Shown here piece by piece: positions 18,571 to 27,118 of a stretch of 64,000 nucleotides of DNA. The stretch's first letter is position 1. Every line of letters starts with the position of its first letter. The notes beneath the pieces are model-generated. The model did no database searches. It had not been told where the DNA came from and worked only from the letters and a program-made list of their open reading frames with translations. A program made the position numbers and the translations under genes. Origin of the DNA: JAWPMV01 sp039819665 (GTDB lineage: Bacteria; Bacteroidota; Bacteroidia; J057); the NCBI GenBank assembly GCA_039819665.1, contig JBCBRM010000028.1, positions 46,429 to 110,428 on the forward strand, read 5' to 3'.

Positions 18571-18644
18571 GCTGGTGTGTTGGCGTGTTGGAGTTAGATC
18601 AAAGATAGACACCAACACACCAATACGTCAAAACGCCAATACGC
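18571..18644. repeat. Inverted repeat with 8-nt period (copy 1)
   Basis: In the 87-bp gap after the SCO-like gene. The left arm (18571-18595) is built of GTGCTGGT, GTGTTGGC, GTGTTGGA. A 13-nt spacer follows. The right arm (18609-18644) reads ACACCAAC, ACACCAAT, ACGTCAAA, ACGCCAAT. The arms are complementary (13 of 15 bases over GTGTTGGCGTGTTGG) and both keep an 8-nt period. A second element of the same design lies at 44383-44463. Confidence 0.75.
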
Positions 18645-18650
18645 TATTTT

Positions 18651-19202
18651 ATGACCACTCCCTCAGTAAAATATAATCCCAAAGTTTTTGTCCCCTTAAT
18701 TTGGACGCTATCTATTGCTGTTCCTTTGATTGTAGGGGTTTTGTTGAACCCTAGATTGGGCATCAAGCTGGATTTTGGATTCGATGCTAGAATTCTTTCT
18801 GATATCATCGCCATTATCAATTCGGCAGTTTCTGTTTTATTGCTTGCAGGATTTTATTTCATCAAACAAAGGAATATCAAGGCGCATAAGACTGTTATGT
18901 TGACTGCATTCGCTTTGTCTGCTTTGTTTCTTGTCTTTTATATCATGTACCACCTGGCTGTAGGGCACAGGGTATACTGTGCAGAAGGATTGGTACCAAA
19001 GGCCTTATATTATTTTACTCTAATTTCCCATATTGGACTTTCTGTCTTTATCATTCCACTTGCTTCTTTCTCTATTTTTAGAGCCCTGAGTGAGACTTAT
19101 GATAGACATAGAAAAATCGCGAGGATAACCTTCCCTCTTTGGTTGTATGTATCGATTAGTGGAGTACTAGTTTACTTTTTCATCTCACCTTGTCCATTTT
19201 AA
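18651..19202 (+). CDS. DUF420 membrane protein (CtaM-like oxidase assembly factor)
   Basis: 183 residues with five hydrophobic segments and conserved His residues in KAHKTVM, MYHLAVGHRVYC and SHIGLS, matching the DUF420 family. The Bacillus subtilis member YozB (CtaM) is needed to make active haem A-containing oxidase, and the location at the end of this oxidase cluster agrees with such a role. The specific function here is inferred from family and context. Confidence 0.85.
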   Translation: MTTPSVKYNPKVFVPLIWTLSIAVPLIVGVLLNPRLGIKLDFGFDARILSDIIAIINSAVSVLLLAGFYFIKQRNIKAHKTVMLTAFALSALFLVFYIMYHLAVGHRVYCAEGLVPKALYYFTLISHIGLSVFIIPLASFSIFRALSETYDRHRKIARITFPLWLYVSISGVLVYFFISPCPF

Positions 19203-19226
19203 GAGAATAGCTCGTACCTTTGCTTT

Positions 19227-19475
19227 ATGAGAATCAAGTATCTTTTGAGTCTGATTGTCCTTATGCTCTTCAGAGGAGCAGAACTATTTGCTCAATGTTC
19301 TCAATGTAAACAGGCAGCGGCAGCTACCGATGAAAATGGAAATTTGGTGGTAGGAACAGGATTGAATTTTGGGATTCTCTATCTTTTAGCGATGCCTTTT
19401 GTCTTTGCTGCAGTAATAGGAGGGGTATGGTTTTACAAAACCCGACAGGCTAAGCTTGCACAACAGGCATCCTGA
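19227..19475 (+). CDS. CxxC microprotein of the oxidase cluster, secreted-then-anchored
   Basis: 82 residues. A signal peptide (about 1-22, ending in LFAQ) is followed at once by CSQCKQAA (Cys24, Cys27), a short polar stretch, and one membrane helix (about 48-70) with a basic cytoplasmic tail. The CxxC pair would sit in the periplasm close to the membrane. I know of no assigned function. Being last in the act-cox operon, with a thiol pair, it could serve copper or disulfide chemistry in oxidase assembly (inference). Its last 26 bp overlap the 3' end of mtaB on the other strand. Confidence 0.75.
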   Translation: MRIKYLLSLIVLMLFRGAELFAQCSQCKQAAAATDENGNLVVGTGLNFGILYLLAMPFVFAAVIGGVWFYKTRQAKLAQQAS

Positions 19476-20757
19476 TCTCCATAAGGCCTTCCGCATTCAC
19501 TTTTTCCATATTGAATACCTGAATCTGGTTGATCCTTTCTTGATCAAAGGAGGTTTTTACTTTGATGTAGTTGTCGGTAAATCCAAACATGTAGCCTTTT
19601 TCCTCAGCCCCTTCAAAAAGAATGGCTCTCTCCTGCCCTACATATTGATCATAAAAGAACCTTTTTTTCTTATCGGAAAGTATGCGAAGGCGTTTGCTTC
19701 GCTCATGGCGAGTAGAAACTGGTACTACACCTTCCATTCCTGCCGCTAAGGTGTTTTCCCGCTCTGAGTAGGTAAATACGTGTAAATAAGAAACATCAAG
19801 CTCATTGAGGAAAAGGTAAGTATCCTCGAAATGTGTATCAGCTTCTCCAGGAAAACCTACGATCACATCCACCCCAATACAGGCGTGCGGCATGAGTCGC
19901 TTTATTTCGTTTACCCGGTCAGAGTAAAGCTCTCTGCGATACCTTCTCCTCATTTTTCCCAGCAATTCATTATTCCCGCTTTGGAGAGGAATATGAAAAT
20001 GAGGCATAAATCTCTTGGACTGAGCTACAAACTGGATGATCTCATTAGAGAGAAGATTGGGCTCTATAGAGGAAATGCGAAAACGAGAGACTTCTTCGAT
20101 TTCGTCTAAAGCTTTAATCACATCCAGAAAAGTATCCTTGCTTTCGAGACCTTTCCCATAATCTCCAATATTTACCCCTGTCAGTACAATTTCTCTGACT
20201 CCCTGATCAGCTAATTTGCGAGCATTATCTACAATATTCTCGATGGTATCGCTTCGGCTTCTTCCACGTGCCAAAGGGATGGTGCAGAAAGTGCATTTAT
20301 AATCACATCCATCTTGTATTTTCAGGAAGGAGCGTGTACGATCTCCATGAGAATAAGCATCTACAAAGCCATCTACTTCGGTAATCTGACTATTGTACAC
20401 ACAGGGATTTTCTTCTTTGGAAAACTCATCAACTACCTCAAAGATGCGGAACTTATCGCCTGCTCCCAATACCAAATCAACACCGGGTATTTCAGAAATT
20501 TCTTTAGGCTTCAACTGCGCATAACATCCCACCACAATTACATAGGCATGGGGATTATGTTTGAGTGCTTGCTTGATGATTTTGCGGCATTTTTTATTGG
20601 CGTTTTCTGTAACCGAACAGGTGTTTACCACATATACGTCAGCTGCTTGTGAGAAAGAACTTTTGCTAAATCCCGCATCGTAAAACTGTCGGCTGATGGC
20701 CGAAGTTTCAGAGAAATTGAGCTTGCAACCCAAGGTATGGAAGGCAACGGTTCGCAT
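19450..20757 (-). CDS. mtaB: tRNA t6A37 methylthiotransferase MtaB
   Basis: 435 residues, methylthiotransferase architecture: N-terminal UPF0004 domain (TLGCKLNFSET, residues about 7-17), radical SAM domain with GCDYKCTFCTIPLARG (CxxxCxxC, near residue 150), and a C-terminal TRAM-like region. MtaB converts t6A37 to ms2t6A37 in tRNAs that read ANN codons. The GCKxN start and the spacing of the extra cysteines favour MtaB over MiaB or RimO. It is convergent with the respiratory operon. Confidence 0.92.
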   Translation of the reverse strand: MRTVAFHTLGCKLNFSETSAISRQFYDAGFSKSSFSQAADVYVVNTCSVTENANKKCRKIIKQALKHNPHAYVIVVGCYAQLKPKEISEIPGVDLVLGAGDKFRIFEVVDEFSKEENPCVYNSQITEVDGFVDAYSHGDRTRSFLKIQDGCDYKCTFCTIPLARGRSRSDTIENIVDNARKLADQGVREIVLTGVNIGDYGKGLESKDTFLDVIKALDEIEEVSRFRISSIEPNLLSNEIIQFVAQSKRFMPHFHIPLQSGNNELLGKMRRRYRRELYSDRVNEIKRLMPHACIGVDVIVGFPGEADTHFEDTYLFLNELDVSYLHVFTYSERENTLAAGMEGVVPVSTRHERSKRLRILSDKKKRFFYDQYVGQERAILFEGAEEKGYMFGFTDNYIKVKTSFDQERINQIQVFNMEKVNAEGLMEIRMPVVQA

Positions 20758-20776
20758 ATCCGCAAAAAGATTTCTG

Positions 20777-20784
20777 CAAAAATA
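20777..20784 (-). promoter_or_regulatory. Candidate -7 box of mtaB
   Basis: On the minus strand this reads TATTTTTG, a full TAnnTTTG match 20 bp before the mtaB ATG. A matching -33 TTG is not obvious, so confidence is low. Confidence 0.3.
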
Positions 20785-20825
20785 CGCTTTTTCGAGGAAT
20801 AAAATAGAGGTGCGTGATGATTGAC

Positions 20826-20955
20826 CTTAGACCTCGTGGCACCCCGAGTTCGTCGAGGGGCCTAAGCCATTACCTTCCACTTTTCCTATGGTCCTCTGAA
20901 ATAATGGAAAGAAGGTAGCGAATATTAGTAGGTTCCTCGACGGGGATGACTCGGA
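20826..20955. repeat. Palindromic intergenic repeat, CCTCGAC family (paired copies)
   Basis: The left part (20826-20862), read on the minus strand, gives GGCCCCTCGACGAACTCGGG and then GTGCCACGAGGTC. The right part (20931-20955), read on the plus strand, gives GGTTCCTCGACGGGGATGAC and then TCGG. The two face each other and also flank a smaller inverted repeat (TACCTTC / GAAGGTA). The same core appears at 55071-55115 and 60225-60253. Confidence 0.65.
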
Positions 20956-20962
20956 TGGTATT

Positions 20963-22621
20963 CTATTCCCCCCTAATCTCCTTCAACATCTTTCTGCGAT
21001 TCTCTCCTATCGGTCCATTCGGATCAAGGCTGATCGCTTTTTCATAATACTCAATCGCCTTCTCCTTATTATCCGTTTTCCAAAAAGCTTCTCCTAAACT
21101 GTCCCAGGCATTGGCGGACTTTGGAAATAGCTGGGTATTAAGCTGGAAAACCATGATAGCGGGCTCAAATTGGCGACCGCCCAAAAGGTTGTAGCCCACT
21201 TGATTAAACTGAGCTTCAAAATCGAAAAACTTATAGCGAGGATCAGCTACAAATTTGGCTGCTTCAGCTCCTAATTCCTGCAACTTTCCTTGCTCATACA
21301 ATTTGGTTAGGTGGTCCATAGGATCAAGAACGAAGTCATTGTCAGTAAAATCCAAGGCTGTTTGTAAAACCGGGTCCTGATTAGCAGCATATTCTGCAAA
21401 ACTCATGTCAACAGCAATATGTGGAGCCGTCCAGTCAGCATTTTCCCATTGGGGTTTATCCTGCCACCATGCAAAAGAGAGACGGGTTGGAATTTTACTA
21501 TTGGGGAGAAGGACTCTATGAACATCTCCGTAAAAATTGATGTTCTCTGCACTAGGCTCACCGATAAAAATCGCATTGGTGTAATTGTCGAGCTCATTGA
21601 TCAGGTTCTGACAAGCAGAAAAAGTACGTCTACCCACGATCACGAATAGCCTCCCAACTTGATTGATCTTTTCGCTTTGGATAATACCGGTTACTACAGG
21701 TTTATTTTTATAATTATTTCCCCCGCCGTTTAAGCGAACATCTATAATCAGTTTCTCTACCTCATTTTTCTCAATGAAATCAAATACTTCCGCATAGAAA
21801 GTCGGAATATCTGCAGAGGGATCATCTTGAATCTGGCTTTGCCTTACATAAACCGCTTTATCTTCTGGCAGGTATTCATAGAAATAAATCTTACCCAGAT
21901 TTTTTAAATATAGAGGATCAATACCATTATCTCTTGCATCCAGCCAATCCCCTTTTTCCTGAAAATGACTATAACTTCCCGGATAATCATAGGTCTTTGC
22001 AGCTTCAAATTCCTGAATCCAGCTCTTTCCATCCTTTTCCAGTTTCAAACTGATGCTGGGCTTGAGGCTACTGCTTATCTTTTGAGCATGCAGTACCTCA
22101 GGAATACCGAGATTTGAAATTCCGAAAGCTTTAAAGTATTGATCATTTTCAGCAGGAACCGTAGGATAGATCATCTTGAGCGCCTTCTCTATGGGCATTC
22201 CTTCAATCTCCAATACCTTTGCTCCTAAGTTGATTTCATATTTTTTATGAACCCCCTGTAAATGAATCCCGTCATTGTACCAGTAAAAATTGACCGGAAT
22301 CCGATGAAATTTCACCGGGCCAATGCTGTTCCAACTGGAAAGCGAAATAGCTGTATGCCCATATTTGATAGAAGAAACAATTCTGGCTAGTCCTACGATA
22401 ATTTCATGTTCTTGCAGATTGGGAATTTCAGTATGAAGTTTTTCAACTGATGCATCAAAATCTTCTTTACTAATCTTCTTTAGGAGAAAAGGATATTCCT
22501 GATGGATGGTTGTTTGCAAAAAGCGAAGATCCTCCTGCCATTGGGTACTGCTAAGGCCAATTTGAGCCTGTGCAGAAAGGAAGATTAAGCAATTTATAAT
22601 GAGAAAGGTAATAGTTCGCAT
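20963..22621 (-). CDS. S41 family peptidase with C-terminal TPR repeats
   Basis: 552 residues. A signal peptide (about 1-19) is followed by a PDZ-like region (GAKVLEIEGMPIEKAL, about 133-148) and an S41 peptidase core with LIIDVRLNGGGNN (about 301-313) and the nucleophile Ser345 in RRTFSACQNL. Residues about 470-545 hold TPR-type repeats (SANAWDSLGEAFWKTDNKEKAIEYY). It is a secreted or periplasmic processing peptidase of unknown substrate. A related protein without TPRs is encoded at 60347-61657. Confidence 0.85.
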   Translation of the reverse strand: MRTITFLIINCLIFLSAQAQIGLSSTQWQEDLRFLQTTIHQEYPFLLKKISKEDFDASVEKLHTEIPNLQEHEIIVGLARIVSSIKYGHTAISLSSWNSIGPVKFHRIPVNFYWYNDGIHLQGVHKKYEINLGAKVLEIEGMPIEKALKMIYPTVPAENDQYFKAFGISNLGIPEVLHAQKISSSLKPSISLKLEKDGKSWIQEFEAAKTYDYPGSYSHFQEKGDWLDARDNGIDPLYLKNLGKIYFYEYLPEDKAVYVRQSQIQDDPSADIPTFYAEVFDFIEKNEVEKLIIDVRLNGGGNNYKNKPVVTGIIQSEKINQVGRLFVIVGRRTFSACQNLINELDNYTNAIFIGEPSAENINFYGDVHRVLLPNSKIPTRLSFAWWQDKPQWENADWTAPHIAVDMSFAEYAANQDPVLQTALDFTDNDFVLDPMDHLTKLYEQGKLQELGAEAAKFVADPRYKFFDFEAQFNQVGYNLLGGRQFEPAIMVFQLNTQLFPKSANAWDSLGEAFWKTDNKEKAIEYYEKAISLDPNGPIGENRRKMLKEIRGE

Positions 22622-22771
22622 AGGTGTGGTCTTTCTTAGATAGACGCAAGGAAGAAATGATTAGTTGTACTCATGGGGAGTTTCGTCTACCTCTTGTTTA
22701 AAAAAATCTATGTTTGGGAGGATAGAAGGAGAGAATTATCTTGTGGTTCCTCAAAAAACTATTGCTACCAC

Positions 22772-24622
22772 ATGAAAAATTTCAACTTAGTCTTACTGAC
22801 GTTATTTCCCCTCTATTTTTTTTCTGCTTGCAAGCCTGAAGCTCCATTTCAAGAAGTCGAACAATGGGACCTCTTTAGTCTGGATTTATCCATGGAAGCA
22901 GAACTTTCTGAAACAGATGAGGAGAATCCATTCACCAACTATCGGCTATGGGTTACTTTTCGATCAGGTGAAACACAATATGTAATACCCGGATATTTTG
23001 CGGCTGATGGAAATGCAGCAGAATCCAGTGCTAAATCGGGGAAAGTTTGGCGAGTAAAATTCCGTCCTAACCATATGGGAATCTGGGACTATGAAGTATC
23101 CTTTCGAAAGGGAGAAGGCATTGCCATCAGCGATGCACCCAATGCCGGTGAAGCCCTGGAATTTGATGGGCAAAAAGGCTCATTTAAGGTTATTCCTTCC
23201 TCAGCCAAAGAGGGATTTAGAGCAGATGGACGTTTGCAATATGATGGAAAGCGATACCTCAAACATGAAGGAAGTGGGAAGTATTTTCTAAAAGGGGGCC
23301 CAGATAGTCCCGAAAATTTCCTTGCCTATCGGGACTTTGACGATACCTTTTCTAACTGGAAGGATAAGGAGAATGATCCTGATGCAGGAGAAGCCTATGC
23401 AAATGCAGAAAGCAAGGATTTTACAAAAGACTGGGAGGCACATAAGGGAGATTGGAACAGCGGTGATCCGACCTGGCAAGGAGAAAAAGGGAAAGGGATT
23501 ATTGGTGCGATCAATTACATAGCCTCCAAAGGAATGAATGTCATCTACATGTTGACCATGAATATTGAGGGGGATGGAAGAGACATTTGGCCTTATACTG
23601 CACCGGACGAATTTGAAAGATTTGATTGTAGTAAACTGGATCAATGGGAGATTGTATTTCAGCATGCCCAAGATAAAGGGATACTTCTTCATTTTATTAC
23701 CCAGGAAACGGAAAATGAGAAACTGCTCGACGGTGGAAATACAGGGCCTTTGAGAAAATTATACTATCGAGAATTGATTGCTCGCTTTGGGCATCATCTG
23801 GCGATTACCTGGAATCTCGGGGAAGAGAACGGCAGGGCTGACTGGACACCTGTTGCCCAAAATGATGCTCAAAGAAAGGCTATGGCTCGCTACATCAATA
23901 GCCATGATCCTATGAATAATCTGCTGGTAATTCATACCCATGCTTCGCCTCATGATCGTGATCCTATTCTGGACTCCTTATTAGCATTTAAAGACTTGGA
24001 CGGCATTTCTCTGCAACAAGGAAATCCGGCTAAGGTGCATGAAGTAGCCAAAGAGATTTTGAAAAAGTCTGCAGATGCCGGGCATCCATGGCTGATAAAC
24101 ATGGACGAATTGGGACCGCATTATAAAGGAGCTTTGCCAGATGCTCAGGATCCTGGTCATGATACCATTCGACAGGATGTGCTTTGGGGCGCTTATATGG
24201 CAGGAGCTGATGGAGTAGAATGGTATTTCGGTTACCAACATCCCAACAATGACCTGAACTGCGAGGATTGGAGAAGCCGGGATATTCTCTGGGATCAAAC
24301 CCGCTATGCCCTGGATTTTTTCAACGATTATCTCCCTTATGCTGAGATGGAAAATAGAGATGAATTAACTACTGCTGAGAATGATTTTGTGCTAGCGAAA
24401 GTCGGTGAAATTTATGCTGTTTATCAGCCTGCAAATGGGAGTAGTATGCTTGACCTGAGCGGAATTGAAGGAAGCTTTACGATTGAGTGGTATGATCCTC
24501 GAAATGGAGGCGAATTACAAACAGGAAGTGTAAGCGAGATCGAAGGGAATACTAGTCAGGATCTAGGTACTGCACCTGATAAGCCTGAGAAGGATTGGGT
24601 TATCTTAGTTCAGAAGAAATAG
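22772..24622 (+). CDS. DUF5060 glycoside-hydrolase-like lipoprotein
   Basis: 616 residues from the ATG at 22772. An upstream in-frame ATG at 22673 would add 33 residues before the signal sequence, so I prefer the internal start. The N-terminus is a lipoprotein signal ending in FSAC. Residues about 20-145 match the DUF5060 beta-sandwich (FRPNHMGIWDYEVSF). A TIM-barrel-like part follows, with ITWNLGEENG and LGPHY, then a C-terminal beta domain similar to putative collagen-binding domains (EWYDPRNGGE). Such proteins are thought to act on polysaccharides at the cell surface, and Glu in LGEENG is a candidate catalytic acid. The substrate is unknown. Confidence 0.78.
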   Translation: MKNFNLVLLTLFPLYFFSACKPEAPFQEVEQWDLFSLDLSMEAELSETDEENPFTNYRLWVTFRSGETQYVIPGYFAADGNAAESSAKSGKVWRVKFRPNHMGIWDYEVSFRKGEGIAISDAPNAGEALEFDGQKGSFKVIPSSAKEGFRADGRLQYDGKRYLKHEGSGKYFLKGGPDSPENFLAYRDFDDTFSNWKDKENDPDAGEAYANAESKDFTKDWEAHKGDWNSGDPTWQGEKGKGIIGAINYIASKGMNVIYMLTMNIEGDGRDIWPYTAPDEFERFDCSKLDQWEIVFQHAQDKGILLHFITQETENEKLLDGGNTGPLRKLYYRELIARFGHHLAITWNLGEENGRADWTPVAQNDAQRKAMARYINSHDPMNNLLVIHTHASPHDRDPILDSLLAFKDLDGISLQQGNPAKVHEVAKEILKKSADAGHPWLINMDELGPHYKGALPDAQDPGHDTIRQDVLWGAYMAGADGVEWYFGYQHPNNDLNCEDWRSRDILWDQTRYALDFFNDYLPYAEMENRDELTTAENDFVLAKVGEIYAVYQPANGSSMLDLSGIEGSFTIEWYDPRNGGELQTGSVSEIEGNTSQDLGTAPDKPEKDWVILVQKK

Positions 24623-24631
24623 GAAAGAAAG

Positions 24632-24689
24632 TTCATGAGCAAGTTTCTAGGATATGACTTTCTGCTCTTCATAGGAGTTTGCTCATGAA
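24632..24689. terminator. Inverted repeat between convergent genes
   Basis: TTCATGAGCAA (24632-24642) pairs perfectly with TTGCTCATGAA (24679-24689) across a 36-nt loop, in the 67-bp gap between the DUF5060 gene and the LEA-like gene. It could act as a bidirectional terminator, but there is no clear T-run. Confidence 0.35.
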
Positions 24690-25172
24690 TTATAGTCCCA
24701 AGAGTAGTTTTGCCAAATCTTTTTTCGGAGATAGGTAAGTCTCATATACGTAGGGAACTTTCACTTCATAATCCGAAGCTTTAAAGCTGTACTTCCCGTC
24801 CAGCTCAATTTTGATACTATCTTTTTTCATTAAGCCTTTGATCTGCTTGATGAAATTACGGACTTTGATTTTTTGGTTAAGGCTAAATTCTGTGGCTTTC
24901 CCTGCTTCGAGATTGATACGTTCTTCACTATGGGTGCTTCCCAGAGAGACTCCATCAAAAATAATTTCAGTATCTATTGCGTCCACCCATAAGTCGAAAG
25001 AATTGGGGTTATGGACTTTTGGGGAATAGCCCAACTTCAATTCCTTTGTCAAAGGATTGTAGCCTTTCAGCTTAATATCCCGGACTTGCCTGACTTCTGG
25101 ATATTCGAAATTGCAAGCGGATAAAATCAGGAGTAAAAGGAGGAAAATGAATGAGTAAATCTGATTCTTCAT
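24690..25172 (-). CDS. LEA type 2-like lipoprotein
   Basis: 160 residues from the ATG at 25172; a longer frame to 25238 would place 22 charged residues before the signal peptide, so it is unlikely. Lipoprotein signal ends in LSAC (Cys20). The rest resembles the LEA_2/water-stress domain: KVHNPNSFDLWVDAIDTEIIFDGVSLG is the typical 'NPN' strand pattern, followed by an alternating beta-sandwich. Bacterial members are periplasmic or outer-membrane lipoproteins of unknown function. Confidence 0.75.
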   Translation of the reverse strand: MKNQIYSFIFLLLLLILSACNFEYPEVRQVRDIKLKGYNPLTKELKLGYSPKVHNPNSFDLWVDAIDTEIIFDGVSLGSTHSEERINLEAGKATEFSLNQKIKVRNFIKQIKGLMKKDSIKIELDGKYSFKASDYEVKVPYVYETYLSPKKDLAKLLLGL

Positions 25173-25351
25173 CTCACGAAAGTAAGGAGCACATCTTGCG
25201 AAACAAACTGCAATTGTTTGTATTCTACCTTTCTCCAACTGCCTATACTTAAAATATGGCTATATGGGAAAAGAATACCAAAGCTTATAATCTTTCGTAG
25301 TATATTTTAGATAATTGAGGCAAATCCGAAATTTAACTTAACAGAAATCCC

Positions 25352-26035
25352 ATGAAACGGATCATACTTTCCGCTTTGATTTTGCTGACGACTTATCTGA
25401 GCAGTTTTGCACAGATGAAAACCAAGTCTGACCTTAAGATGTTCCTGGTGCTCCTGAAAATTGAGAAACCGGCGGATATTGCAAGATGCTATACCCAGGA
25501 GCATGACTATATGAAAACGGGTATAGAATATGCTTTTGAAGATAGCCTTGATATTATTCGTGAATTTGTGTTTGAAGAAGATGCTCTCGAGGGACCGGAT
25601 TGCTTTGTACCGGATTTAAAATTGATATACGAGACCCATACATATATCATTAGCCTTTATTGTAGCAAAGTGATCAAGTATCATAATTCTCTTCCCTATA
25701 CTCCCTCCAATAAGCGTTTAGAAAATGACCTCCAACTCACCGAAACATTGGTGGCTTATTTGGGAAATCTCAAACAAAAGCACTTTGGGGTAGATGCTTA
25801 TGATTTGCCGAAAGATCATAAGATCAATGCAAGCGATCCGATCGTAGAAAAAAAGGTGGATGATAGTGTGCTTGATCTTCTGATGAATGAAGATTGGGAA
25901 GAAGACCTGGAGGAAGAAGAATTGAAAGCTTCAGAGGAGCGCGTTTTACCTGACGAAGAGGAGGTAGAAGAGGAAGATGAAAAGTCAGAGAAGAAAGAAG
26001 AGAAAAAAGGCGGAAATGGAAACGGAAATCAATAG
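25352..26035 (+). CDS. Secreted protein of unknown function with acidic C-terminus
   Basis: 227 residues. Signal peptide (about 1-20, ending in SFAQ), a helical middle with four cysteines (about residues 46-115), and from about residue 178 a very Glu-rich tail ending in EKKEEKKGGNGNGNQ. I do not recognise the family. The tail looks disordered. The stop overlaps the end of the convergent SAM hydrolase gene by 7 bp. Confidence 0.7.
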   Translation: MKRIILSALILLTTYLSSFAQMKTKSDLKMFLVLLKIEKPADIARCYTQEHDYMKTGIEYAFEDSLDIIREFVFEEDALEGPDCFVPDLKLIYETHTYIISLYCSKVIKYHNSLPYTPSNKRLENDLQLTETLVAYLGNLKQKHFGVDAYDLPKDHKINASDPIVEKKVDDSVLDLLMNEDWEEDLEEEELKASEERVLPDEEEVEEEDEKSEKKEEKKGGNGNGNQ

Positions 26036-26826
26036 GTTCCATTTTCAGCCCGAAATTCAATCGTAATCATATCGTGAACTTTAAGACCCAGGAGCTGAGC
26101 TGCTGAGGCTTCCCGCATAGCGATTTCCAGGTATTGGTTCTCTCCAAAAATAGCCAGAGCATCTGCTTTACCTACATCGCCATATGTGTTTACGATTCTT
26201 TGTAAACGAACATTTCGGATAAATATCTCAAATCGTTTATCCTCTTTTAACTTAAGAAATCCCTGCTTATCTATATTGGTAACTGCATTGCCGAATTTAT
26301 CTATATGAATCACCTTCCCACGTAGACAATTATCCGAATAAGAAGGAGCTCCCCAATGCAAAGTTTGCATTTCAAAAGGCTCTCCAATTTCCTGCAAAGT
26401 GCCCCCACTGGCTAAAAATGCAGCGGCTGGTGCAAAAGATCTTGCAGCACGAAAGGAACTGGGATACTTGAGATTTAGCAAACCTTCATTTTCAATCCGA
26501 TGACAGTGCACTTGATTTGCATCCGAAATCAGGCTCATTACTCCATTATCAGGTCCTACGAAATAATGATTGGCATAAGACATAACCATACCCATATCCG
26601 ATTTGCCTTTCTCAGGATCAACTGCGACAATGTGAATACTGCCATCTGGAAATGCAGAGAAACTATGCTTTACTACATAGGCAGCATGCATGGTGTCAAA
26701 GCTGGCAACATTATGAGTGATATCTAAGAGTTTTGCTGAAGGATAAAGAGAAAGGATCACCCCCTTAACGATGGCTGCGTAATGGCTATCGTTCCCAAGG
26801 TCAGAAGTAAGGGTGATAATGGACAT
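26029..26826 (-). CDS. S-adenosyl-L-methionine hydrolase (hydroxide adenosyltransferase, DUF62)
   Basis: 265 residues. It begins MSIITLTSDLGNDSHYAAIVKG, with the conserved Asp of TSDxG, then DITHNVASFD (about 36-45), VAVDPEKG and FVGPDNGVMSL (about 90-100), followed by a C-terminal beta-barrel with IDKFGNAVTNI. This is the SAM hydroxide adenosyltransferase family (duf-62), which hydrolyses SAM to adenosine and methionine. It converges with the acidic secreted protein. Confidence 0.9.
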   Translation of the reverse strand: MSIITLTSDLGNDSHYAAIVKGVILSLYPSAKLLDITHNVASFDTMHAAYVVKHSFSAFPDGSIHIVAVDPEKGKSDMGMVMSYANHYFVGPDNGVMSLISDANQVHCHRIENEGLLNLKYPSSFRAARSFAPAAAFLASGGTLQEIGEPFEMQTLHWGAPSYSDNCLRGKVIHIDKFGNAVTNIDKQGFLKLKEDKRFEIFIRNVRLQRIVNTYGDVGKADALAIFGENQYLEIAMREASAAQLLGLKVHDMITIEFRAENGTY

Positions 26827-27024
26827 ATATTGCTGCGTGCTTATTTGGCTATCCTGCCATATTACAAGTTATCCTCGTTCAAATCAATACTTGTAATTCT
26901 TACGGTTAATTTTTTCCACTTATTGTATCATTTTTCTTCTCTTTTCGTATGAATTGGCATACCTCTCGCATTGATTATTTCCTTTAGTCCTGTAGATTTA
27001 TTTGGCAAAAGAATTTCTGCCAGC

Positions 27025-27056
27025 TTTGGGCACCATTCAGAATTTCTGTATTTTGG
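27025..27056 (+). promoter_or_regulatory. Candidate promoter of phoH
   Basis: TTTG (27025-27028), 20 bp, then TATTTTGG (27049-27056), close to the Bacteroidota TTTG/TAnnTTTG pair. It is about 60 bp ahead of the start codon used for phoH. Confidence 0.35.
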
Positions 27057-27118
27057 ATTAGCCCGAAAAGAAAATTCATAGAGGCAAAGGATAAATGTAA
27101 ATAGTAAAATTAGACCAT

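Noticed and set aside
18571..18644. CRISPR array
   Set aside because: The repeat step is 8 nt with no spacers of 26-40 nt and no cas genes nearby.
22673..22771. Extended N-terminus for the DUF5060 protein
   Set aside because: It would place 33 charged residues before a normal lipoprotein signal; the ATG at 22772 gives a proper signal peptide.
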